A stretch of DNA of 5,016 bases. Source: Gammaproteobacteria bacterium. Its GTDB lineage: Bacteria > Pseudomonadota > Gammaproteobacteria > Pseudomonadales > Azotimanducaceae_A. Within the stretch, counting starts at the first letter, position 1; each line of letters opens with the position of its first letter. Positions 1-5,016 of the stretch are shown here, in pieces. Under the pieces are notes generated by a model that did not search any database, was not told the DNA's origin, and saw nothing but the letters and a program-made list of their open reading frames with translations. The translations under genes and the position numbers were made by a program. Location: contig JAPPKV010000424.1 in assembly GCA_028819775.1 (NCBI GenBank), positions 1-5,016 on the forward strand. Direction: 5' to 3'.

Positions 1-57
1 GTGAACGAACAGGCGGCCTCCCTTGCGGCGGTGGTAGAGCAAGCCAACGGCGGCTAG
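1..57 (+). CDS. C-terminal end of an upstream gene, possibly phosphoglucosamine mutase (GlmM)
   Basis: Only the last 18 codons are present, ending in TAG at 55-57; the true start lies left of the window, so the GTG at position 1 should not be taken as a start codon. The visible tail reads VNEQAASLAAVVEQANGG. Its pattern, a helix with Val, Ala, Leu-Ala and Val-Val spaced as in the last helix of GlmM proteins, resembles the GlmM C-terminus. The neighbour also fits, because glmM directly precedes tpiA in many gammaproteobacteria. GlmM converts glucosamine-6-phosphate to glucosamine-1-phosphate for cell-wall precursor synthesis in the cytoplasm. Eighteen residues are too few for a firm call. The 3 nt gap to the next gene, in the same frame, indicates co-transcription and probable translational coupling. 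Confidence 0.45.
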   Translation: MNEQAASLAAVVEQANGG

Positions 58-60
58 TTA

Positions 61-819
61 GTGCTCCGTCGCCCCCTCGTCGCCGCAAACTGGAAGATGA
101 ACGGCACGGCGCAAGCCGTCGCCGACTATGCCGCCGCTTGGCCCGATCCGCCTTCGGGCATTGACGTCGTGCTCTGTCCTCCTTGGGCCTACCTCGACCG
201 CTTGGCGTCGGCGCTTCGCGGTAGAGGCGTCCGGTTCGGCGTGCAGACCACCGCCGTTGAACCCGCGGGTGCGTTCACCGGCGAGCATGCCGCCGAGATG
301 GCCCGCGACTTGGGTGCCGAATTCGCCATCGTCGGTCATTCGGAACGCCGTCGCCTCTACGCCGAGACCGACGCGGTCGTTGTCGCCAAGTTGCTGGCCG
401 CGCAAAGGGCGGGCCTTACACCAATCGTCTGCGTTGGCGAGACCCTTGAGGAGCGGCGCGGCGGAAACGCCGCTGGCGTCGTATTGGCGCAACTGGACGC
501 CATCGACGCGGATGCCGGACGGTCCGCGTGGGAAAACGCCGTGATCGCCTACGAACCGGTGTGGGCAATCGGCACCGGCGAAACCGCCACCCCGGCCCAA
601 GCCCAGGAAATGCACGTCGTCATCCGCGAATACCTGGCGCGTCGGAGTTCAGCGCTTGCCGAAGGAACGCGCGTTGTCTACGGCGGCAGCGTCAATGCGG
701 CGAATGCCGAGGATTTGTTCGCGCAGGCGGACATCGACGGCGGTCTGGTTGGTGGCGCATCGCTCGTGGCCGGGGAGTTCGCCAGCATATGCAGCACGGC
801 GGCGAAACCAAGCCTTTAG
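61..819 (+). CDS. tpiA: Triose-phosphate isomerase
   Basis: Cytoplasmic glycolytic and gluconeogenic enzyme interconverting dihydroxyacetone phosphate and glyceraldehyde-3-phosphate. The 252-residue product has the normal bacterial length and a full set of signatures: NWKMN at residues 10-14 (substrate-binding Asn10, Lys12), GHSERR at 92-97 with electrophilic His93, VCVGE at 123-127, AYEPVWAIGTG at 163-173 with the catalytic base Glu165 and flexible loop 6, YGGSVN at 207-212, and the phosphate-binding GLVGGASL at 228-235. The start is GTG; the family begins only a few residues before NWK, so no other start fits. No good Shine-Dalgarno sequence is visible, and the upstream gene stops 3 nt earlier, so initiation is probably coupled. 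One small oddity is Gln-Thr-Thr at 62-64, where the family usually has Gln-Asn or Gln-Asp. The gene looks intact and functional. Confidence 0.97.
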   Translation: MLRRPLVAANWKMNGTAQAVADYAAAWPDPPSGIDVVLCPPWAYLDRLASALRGRGVRFGVQTTAVEPAGAFTGEHAAEMARDLGAEFAIVGHSERRRLYAETDAVVVAKLLAAQRAGLTPIVCVGETLEERRGGNAAGVVLAQLDAIDADAGRSAWENAVIAYEPVWAIGTGETATPAQAQEMHVVIREYLARRSSALAEGTRVVYGGSVNAANAEDLFAQADIDGGLVGGASLVAGEFASICSTAAKPSL

Positions 820-852
820 TGGCGTTGGGGCGCTCTAATCCGCCACCGCTAA
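815..852 (+). terminator. Weak hairpin at the 3' end of tpiA
   Basis: GTGGCG (819-824) pairs with CGCCAC (841-846) across a 16 nt loop. TTAG (815-818) can extend the stem with CTAA (849-852) after a 2 nt bulge. The structure starts in the tpiA stop codon, where a terminator could lie. There is no T-rich run after it, so it is not a classical intrinsic terminator, and a 6 bp core stem in GC-rich DNA may be chance. The remaining bases up to 913 hold no gene that I can see; secG, the frequent neighbour of tpiA, is absent here. Confidence 0.2.
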
Positions 853-913
853 TGATCGGGGAGATCCGTTTTGCGCGGGCGAGGCGGCTGCAACAACCCT
901 AACGATGTGGGGG

Positions 914-1294
914 TCACACACGCCGGCCAAGAGCCCGATTCCATGCCACCGCCCGCTCGCGGTTGTGCAGGTAGGCCAGGTGTCCGTCCCAATCACCGCC
1001 GAGAGGGTCTTCCGTGCCCCAGCCGCACCGCCGGTCGATGGCGCACATCCGCTCTATCATTTCGCCGAACGATTTGGGTCTCGGCTCGATGATCCGGGTC
1101 TCGACCATGGCTCTGCCCAAGCGTTCGAAATGAGCGCTGGCCACACGCTGCTGTTCGGTCAAGGTTTCCTCCATGGTCGCCGTATACCCACCGGCCTGTC
1201 GCACCCATTGCGCAAGGTACGACGCAACAGGCCGGCTGGCAACAACCCGGGCTGCAGCACGTGCCCGCGTCTCGCGCCTAGAGGCGGGGACCAT
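914..1294 (-). CDS. Hypothetical small protein, unrecognised
   Basis: A 126-residue minus-strand reading frame starting at ATG (1292-1294) and ending in TGA at 914-916. A GGGGA stretch lies 6 nt before the ATG. A TTG at 1325-1327 would add 11 residues. I do not recognise the protein. It begins with an Arg/Ala-rich, probably helical stretch (about residues 4-18). A mixed-charge helical middle follows, with METL at its start, then LGRAMVE, then SFGEMIERM. The tail is Trp/Gly/Asp-containing (RRCGWGTEDPLGGDWDG) and ends in ALGRRV. No signal peptide or membrane segment is seen. The amino-acid balance looks more natural than the Pro/His/Arg-rich translation of the opposite strand, which is the main argument that it is real. 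The frame lies alone, convergent with tpiA and divergent from the broken hydrolase gene, in a stretch that looks rearranged, so it could also be a gene remnant or spurious. Confidence 0.35.
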   Translation of the reverse strand: MVPASRRETRARAAARVVASRPVASYLAQWVRQAGGYTATMEETLTEQQRVASAHFERLGRAMVETRIIEPRPKSFGEMIERMCAIDRRCGWGTEDPLGGDWDGHLAYLHNRERAVAWNRALGRRV

Positions 1295-1358
1295 CTCCAA
1301 TCCCCAAGTGGCACAATCCTTCGGCAAGGTTCAACCGGAATGGACGATCTACCTAACC

Positions 1359-1687
1359 ATGCAGATCAATTCCCAGGCATCCTGCCTCGCCATCACCTTG
1401 CTCGCTGCCATGGGTGTCGTCGCCAAGCCGCCGCCGTTGTCCATTGACGAGCTGCGGGCCAAGACGTTCGACACGCGCCTCGAATTCGTGCGCGATGTCG
1501 AGGGCGGCAGCTCCTTCGACGCACGCCTCGTCTCCTACATCTCGGTCGGATTGAAGGTCCACGCGCTGATCGCGACGGCGCGGGGGTCAGGCCGGCCAGC
1601 GGTTTCCCGGTGCTGGTCGCCAACCACGGCCACCATCGGCCGCGCGTGTGCCCCTGCCTAGAGGAACATCCTTCGGTATTCCACTGA
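1359..1687 (+). pseudogene. N-terminal remnant of a secreted alpha/beta-hydrolase (prolyl-oligopeptidase-like), frameshifted and truncated
   Basis: From ATG 1359 the frame gives a short hydrophobic leader (CLAITLLAAMGVVA, residues 9-22), then PLSIDELRAKTFDTRLEF and YISVGLKVHALIAT (60-73). This is the N-terminal layout of exported hydrolases that carry a Tyr-x-Ser-Asp-Gly-Leu-x-Val-x-Ala-Leu strand, here with Asp changed to Val. The next family motif, RPASGFPVLVANHGHH, is present but in another frame (1589-1636). One base missing near GGGGG (1582-1586) explains the switch; unshifted, the frame runs to TAG at 1659-1661. In the shifted frame homology ends about one codon after HGHH and a TGA follows at 1685-1687. 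The catalytic domain with the Gly-x-Ser-x-Gly nucleophile, Asp and His is missing; complete relatives are several hundred residues. The leader lacks the usual positive N-terminus and the ribosome site is weak. Cause of truncation is unknown; it lies about 25 bp from the sulfatase stop codon. Confidence 0.65.
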
Positions 1688-1694
1688 GACTACA

Positions 1695-1722
1695 GGACGA
1701 GTGTTCTCGCCCTAGAACGTCC
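1695..1722 (-). terminator. Possible hairpin at the 3' end of the sulfatase gene
   Basis: GTTCT (1703-1707) pairs with AGAAC (1714-1718) around a 6 nt loop. GGAC (1695-1698) can pair with GTCC (1719-1722) to lengthen the stem, leaving GAGT bulged. The structure spans the sulfatase stop codon (TAG, complement of 1712-1714). There is no run of T on the minus strand after it, so rho-independent termination is doubtful. It may equally be chance or a marker of the junction between the broken hydrolase gene and the sulfatase gene. Confidence 0.2.
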
Positions 1723-3133
1723 AATGCACCTGAACACCGTCCACCGAGTATTGCGGCATGGTCTTGGCGCCGAAGGTGGGCCAAAGCGGTTCGATGTTTC
1801 CGCTGTTCCACTGCGCGTAGCTTGCCTTGATCGTCTTGACGATGTCCCGACGTTTGTCGGCGAGGTTGTTCATTTCGCCGATGTCTTCGGACAGATCGTA
1901 AAGCCAGTATCGGTCCGCGGCATAGGTGAGTTTCCAATCGCCTACTCGAGCCGCCCAGATGGTGCCGGCCCGCCAGAACAGCCTGTCGTGGGGTTTTGCG
2001 CTGTTCGAACCATTGAGATACGGGACCAGGTCAACGCCATCGATGTCTCGGTCCGCCGGCAATTCCCCGCCAGCGGCTGCGATGGCGGTCGGGAAGATAT
2101 CCAGCGCGCTGACCGGATGCTCGTAGGTGATACCTTGGGGAATCCGTGCTGGCCACTTCATGGTGAAAGGCACACGGATACCCCCCTCGAACATCGTCTG
2201 CTTGCCCAGCCGAAGCGGTTCGTTGCTGCAGTACTCGGACACGCCGGCGCCGTTGTCGCTGAGAAAGACCACCAGCGTGTTTTCTTCGAGGCCGTCCTCC
2301 TCTAGGGTATCCAAGACAGCCCCGACGCCGTCGTCGAGAGCGGATGTCATTGCCGCATAGATACGGCTGCCTTCGTCTTCGATGTGCGGGAAACGGTCGT
2401 AGTATCGCTGCGTAACCTGAAGGGGGCCGTGGACGGCGGTATACGGCAGATAGAGAAAAAACGGCCGTTCATTGTGTCTTCTAATGAATGCGACGGCTTC
2501 TCGGGTGAAAGCGTCGGTGAGGTAGTCGTTTTCCTCGACCGGAGTCGGTCCCCGCATCAAAGACCCGTCGCCTCGGCCTTTCCACGGCGCCTTTGACGGG
2601 TGTCCCGGCTCGATCAACAGTTCTCCCACACGACGCATGATCCGGGCGTCTTCTCGCGTCGGGTCGAGATAGTCGGTGCCCCCGGGGTTCATGCCGAAGA
2701 ACTCGTCGAATCCCCGGTGGACCGGATTGAATTTCTCGTGCGAACCCAGATGCCACTTGCCCACCATGCCCGTAACGTAGCCTTCTCTCTTCAGGGCATC
2801 GGCCAGGGTGACCTCGTCCTCGGGCAGACCGTCGTCGCTCTCGGGCCCGGTCGTGGGGAGGAATTCGAACCCGAAACGCTGCTGGTAGCGACCGGTCAAA
2901 AGCGCTGCCCGGGAAGGCGAGCAAACGGGACTCGAGACGTAGCCATCGGTGAACAGTACGCCCTCGTCCGCGATGCGCTTGATGTTCGGCGTGGGGACCG
3001 TATCGCAACCGTAGAGTTCGCTGTCGCAGTAGCCGAGATCGTCAACGAGAATGACAACGACGTTCGGCGGTGCCGGGTCGGCACCATGTGCGGCGCTTGC
3101 AAGCACCAGGGCCAGTATGGAAAACACTCGCAC
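1712..3133 (-). CDS. Exported sulfatase (arylsulfatase A-like, formylglycine-dependent)
   Basis: Hydrolyses sulfate esters, probably on a glycan, outside the cytoplasm. The 473-residue product has a normal length for a type I sulfatase. Residues 1-18 form a signal peptide (MR, hydrophobic core, cleavage near AAHGA). The catalytic motif CSPSR at 71-75 supplies Cys71, to be oxidised to formylglycine, followed by the usual Leu-Thr-Gly-Arg (79-82). Other visible active-site residues are calcium ligands Asp31-Asp32 and Asp293-Asn294, Lys126 and His128 in GKWHLG, His235 in AVHGP, and Lys311 before FEGGIRVP. The smaller C-terminal domain (about 370-473) includes GDWKLTY. The start is GTG, supported by AGGGAG 7 nt upstream and by the signal peptide starting there. 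No maturase (FGE or anSME) gene is in the window. It is divergent from the GH127-type gene, suggesting a shared substrate. The exact substrate cannot be read from this sequence. Confidence 0.95.
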   Translation of the reverse strand: MRVFSILALVLASAAHGADPAPPNVVVILVDDLGYCDSELYGCDTVPTPNIKRIADEGVLFTDGYVSSPVCSPSRAALLTGRYQQRFGFEFLPTTGPESDDGLPEDEVTLADALKREGYVTGMVGKWHLGSHEKFNPVHRGFDEFFGMNPGGTDYLDPTREDARIMRRVGELLIEPGHPSKAPWKGRGDGSLMRGPTPVEENDYLTDAFTREAVAFIRRHNERPFFLYLPYTAVHGPLQVTQRYYDRFPHIEDEGSRIYAAMTSALDDGVGAVLDTLEEDGLEENTLVVFLSDNGAGVSEYCSNEPLRLGKQTMFEGGIRVPFTMKWPARIPQGITYEHPVSALDIFPTAIAAAGGELPADRDIDGVDLVPYLNGSNSAKPHDRLFWRAGTIWAARVGDWKLTYAADRYWLYDLSEDIGEMNNLADKRRDIVKTIKASYAQWNSGNIEPLWPTFGAKTMPQYSVDGVQVHWTF

Positions 3134-3140
3134 GGATTGA

Positions 3141-3146
3141 CTCCCT
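3141..3146 (-). promoter_or_regulatory. Ribosome binding site of the sulfatase gene
   Basis: On the minus strand this reads AGGGAG, with 7 nt to the GTG start at 3133. It decides the start, because GTG is less common and no ATG lies near. It directly adjoins the CTAGAG half of a short inverted repeat (3145-3150 with CTCTAG at 3165-3170), so pairing in the mRNA leader could affect access to it; that is inference. Confidence 0.6.
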
Positions 3147-3259
3147 AGAGGCTATTGTTGAGGACTCTAGCATTGCGGCATCCGGTAATGGGAATGCGTT
3201 TGCGCTTGACGAGGCACCGGAAGTGACGATCAACTTGCGCTGGGCGTGAATGGGCTGCC

Positions 3260-3267
3260 AAGGGAAG
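3260..3267 (+). promoter_or_regulatory. Probable ribosome binding site of the GH127-type gene
   Basis: AAGGGAAG lies 6 nt before GTG 3274 and is the only purine-rich stretch near either possible start. The alternative ATG at 3250, which overlaps an in-frame TGA (3247-3249), has no such site. This favours GTG 3274, although the match to the anti-Shine-Dalgarno sequence is only moderate. Confidence 0.4.
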
Positions 3268-3273
3268 CGTCGA

Positions 3274-5016
3274 GTGAGATTCGCTGTCCGAACAGAGGTC
3301 GAGATTTCGTTCGAGCCGGCCGAATTGTCGGGTATCCGGTACGACGGGTGGATCGCGGACCGCATGGCAATCAACGTTGAGAAACGTCTACTCACGCTGG
3401 ATCTGCCGATGATCCTCGAGCCGTTCGTCAACCGGCCGGGCAAGCAATGGTGGGCCGGGGAACACGTGGGGAAGTTCCTGCATGCGGCAACCCACGCGTG
3501 GCTGTTCACCGGCGATGATCGACTCAAGGCGCGTATGGACTCTGCCGTAGGCCGCCTCATCGACACCCAACTCCCCAACGGCTATCTGGGAACGTACAAG
3601 GAGAGCGACCAATTCGGCCAAGGAGACGGGGCCGGCTGGAACGGCCCGGTCTGGGACGTGTGGACGCACAAGTACGTTCTCATTGGATTGCTCGCGTACT
3701 ACGGGGCCACCGGCCATGAGCCCTCACTTGAGGCGAGCAGGCGCGTAGCGGACCTGCTTTACGAGATATTCGTCGTGGGCAAGAGAAGCATGCGGCTTGC
3801 CAGCGCCCACCAGGGCATGGCGGCTACCAGCGTGCTTGAACCCATCGCCATCCTTTACCGGCTGACCGGCGAGCCACGCTACCTCGAGTTCTGTCACGCG
3901 ACCATCGAAGCGTGGGAGGACGAGAACGATCCGGAGACCTGGATGAACGAGGACGGCTGTCGGCTTCTCACGAGCCTGCTCGAGCACGGAAACGTCTATA
4001 GGACTGCCAACCGGAAAGCCTACGAGATGCTCTCGAACCTAGTGGGGTTGCTCGAGTTGTATCGCGTCGATCCCGACGAGCGCTACCTCACGGCCTGCAC
4101 GAACGCATGGACCGACATCGCGACGAAGCGTCTCTACATAACGGGGACCGCCAGCTACCACGAGCACTTCACGCCGGATCACAGGCTGCCGCCCGGCCAG
4201 GCGGCGGGAGAAGGCTGCGTGACGGTGACTTGGTTGCAGCTAACACGCCACCTCCTCGAACTGACCGGCGAGGTGCACTATGCCGACGAACTTGAGCGCA
4301 CGACCTACAATGCGCTCCTCGCCGCTCAGTCGCCCCGCACCGGTGAAGTGACCTATTTCGTACCGCTGCTGGGACGCAAGCACTACAACGGGCATGACGC
4401 GAAGCTAGACCCCGCGATCTCCTGCTGCTCGAGCAGTATTCCCCGCGGCATCGCGTTGATTCCGACCTTCGCATCGGGCGTCTTGAACGGCAAGCCGGCG
4501 CTGCTGCAGTACATTCCGGGCAAACACGTGTTGCACTACGAAAACGGTGAAGACCGCCGGAAGGTCACACTGCATGTCGGTGGCGACTATCCCCGAACAG
4601 GCGACTTCGAGATCAAAGCGGACTTGGAACACCCCGCCAGGTTTGCGGTCGTTTTGCGCGCACCTTCTTGGGCAACTGGGTTCGAAGCGACGGTTGACGG
4701 CGTGACCCACCGTCCTTCGGGCAGCCGTCTGATCGAGATCGAACGGGTCTGGTCGCCTGGCGACAAGGTACGCGTGAAGATTCCCCTCAAAGTCCGTCGG
4801 GTTCACGACGGCGACACGACCGGAGACTCGGTTGCCTTCGTGAGAGGGCCGCAGGTTCTCGCCACGGATACGGCCATTGAAGGAAACGGCATCCCGGAGT
4901 CGTGGTGGGGCGACACCCTCTACACCCAAGTCGTCAAACAGAACGGCATCGACGAGGAGTTACGCCTGGTGACCTTCGCGGATGCGGGCCAGAACAAGGA
5001 GGAATACGCGGTGCTC
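3274..5016 (+). CDS. GH127/DUF1680-type glycoside hydrolase (beta-L-arabinofuranosidase family), 3' end cut by window
   Basis: An open frame of 581 codons runs off the right edge. Family members remove non-reducing L-arabinofuranose or related sugars. The N-terminal (alpha/alpha)6 barrel (about residues 15-420) shows GEHVGKFLHA (62-71), NGYLGTY (102-108), DVWTHKY (128-134) and HGNVYRTANRKAYE before a GLLELYR helix. The catalytic site matches the characterised enzyme HypBA1, in which zinc is held by one Glu and three Cys. Here Glu313 and Cys315 (GEGC) and Cys384-Cys385 (ISCC) fill those places, and Glu297 (YHEHF) sits exactly 16 residues before Glu313, as the HypBA1 acid/base Glu322 sits before Glu338. 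After the Cys pair the sequence is SSSIPRG rather than the commoner PPN. Beta-sandwich domains follow. The final FADAGQNKEEYAVL resembles the family's C-terminus, so few residues are missing. ATG 3250 is an alternative start. No signal peptide is seen from either start. Confidence 0.88.
   Translation, partial: MRFAVRTEVEISFEPAELSGIRYDGWIADRMAINVEKRLLTLDLPMILEPFVNRPGKQWWAGEHVGKFLHAATHAWLFTGDDRLKARMDSAVGRLIDTQLPNGYLGTYKESDQFGQGDGAGWNGPVWDVWTHKYVLIGLLAYYGATGHEPSLEASRRVADLLYEIFVVGKRSMRLASAHQGMAATSVLEPIAILYRLTGEPRYLEFCHATIEAWEDENDPETWMNEDGCRLLTSLLEHGNVYRTANRKAYEMLSNLVGLLELYRVDPDERYLTACTNAWTDIATKRLYITGTASYHEHFTPDHRLPPGQAAGEGCVTVTWLQLTRHLLELTGEVHYADELERTTYNALLAAQSPRTGEVTYFVPLLGRKHYNGHDAKLDPAISCCSSSIPRGIALIPTFASGVLNGKPALLQYIPGKHVLHYENGEDRRKVTLHVGGDYPRTGDFEIKADLEHPARFAVVLRAPSWATGFEATVDGVTHRPSGSRLIEIERVWSPGDKVRVKIPLKVRRVHDGDTTGDSVAFVRGPQVLATDTAIEGNGIPESWWGDTLYTQVVKQNGIDEELRLVTFADAGQNKEEYAVL

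Larger units (their letters stand above)
3134..3273. promoter_or_regulatory. Divergent intergenic region between sulfatase and GH127-type genes
   Basis: These 140 bp must hold the promoters for both divergent genes. For the plus-strand gene the best I can see is TTGACG (3206-3211) with TCAACT 18 nt further on (3230-3235), which matches the -35 consensus well and the -10 poorly. No convincing pair is seen for the sulfatase. The inverted repeat CTAGAG (3145-3150) and CTCTAG (3165-3170), with a 14 nt spacer, is a possible operator or leader hairpin. No riboswitch or RNA gene is apparent. Confidence 0.4.

Noticed and set aside
58..615. 185-codon minus-strand reading frame opposite tpiA
   Set aside because: It is fully antisense to a textbook triose-phosphate isomerase and is Gly/Arg-rich, as expected for a shadow in GC-rich DNA.
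885..1248. Near-repeat CGGCTG(G)CAACAACCC at 885-899 and 1233-1248
   Set aside because: Two copies of about 15 nt differing by one inserted base are within what chance gives over a 5 kb window; there is no flanking similarity or target-site duplication to suggest a mobile element.
905..1447. 180-codon plus-strand reading frame
   Set aside because: Its translation is rich in Pro, His, Arg and Cys without clear segments, typical of an antisense shadow, and it covers both the minus-strand frame and the start of the hydrolase remnant in another frame.
3055..3249. Open frame on the plus strand ending in DEAPEVTINLRWA and TGA at 3247-3249, directly before and in frame with the GH127-type gene
   Set aside because: It mostly lies antisense to the start of the well-supported sulfatase gene, has no ribosome site, and matches no family I know. 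It could be a gene-end remnant, but nothing beyond its appearance supports that.
3042..3578. 178-codon minus-strand reading frame across the intergenic region and the GH127-type gene
   Set aside because: It overlaps the sulfatase start on the same strand in another frame and runs antisense to the conserved GH127 N-terminus; its composition is Ser/Arg/Pro-rich and no motif is seen.
4405..4929. 174-codon minus-strand reading frame
   Set aside because: It is antisense to the conserved Cys-pair region and beta-sandwich part of the GH127-type gene, and is not supported by motifs.

Overview
This is a GC-rich bacterial segment (about 60 % GC by eye) joining a housekeeping locus to an accessory carbohydrate-degradation locus. 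The left edge holds the last codons of a gene and, 3 nt later, a complete triose-phosphate isomerase gene. The upstream tail resembles the C-terminus of phosphoglucosamine mutase (GlmM), and glmM-tpiA is a common gammaproteobacterial order. That order and the type of hydrolase remnant at 1359-1687 favour a gammaproteobacterium, but this is inference.

From 820 to 1711 coding content is poor. The secG gene that usually follows tpiA in the glmM-tpiA-secG order is not seen. Instead there is one unrecognised small reading frame on the minus strand (914-1294) and a broken gene on the plus strand (1359-1687). The broken gene keeps the first ~95 residues of a secreted alpha/beta-hydrolase (prolyl-oligopeptidase-like) protein, carries a frameshift near a run of five G, and stops just after its Val-Ala-Asn-His-Gly motif. 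The stretch looks like a rearrangement scar.

The right half (1712-5016) holds two divergent genes separated by 140 bp. On the minus strand is a complete exported formylglycine-dependent sulfatase with all expected active-site residues. On the plus strand is a GH127/DUF1680-type protein (beta-L-arabinofuranosidase family) that runs off the right edge but appears nearly complete. Its Glu and Cys residues match the zinc/cysteine catalytic site of that family. Together they suggest use of a sulfated glycan containing arabinofuranose or a similar sugar, such as algal or plant cell-wall material. No transporter, regulator, sulfatase-maturating enzyme, RNA gene, CRISPR array or intact mobile element is visible in the window.
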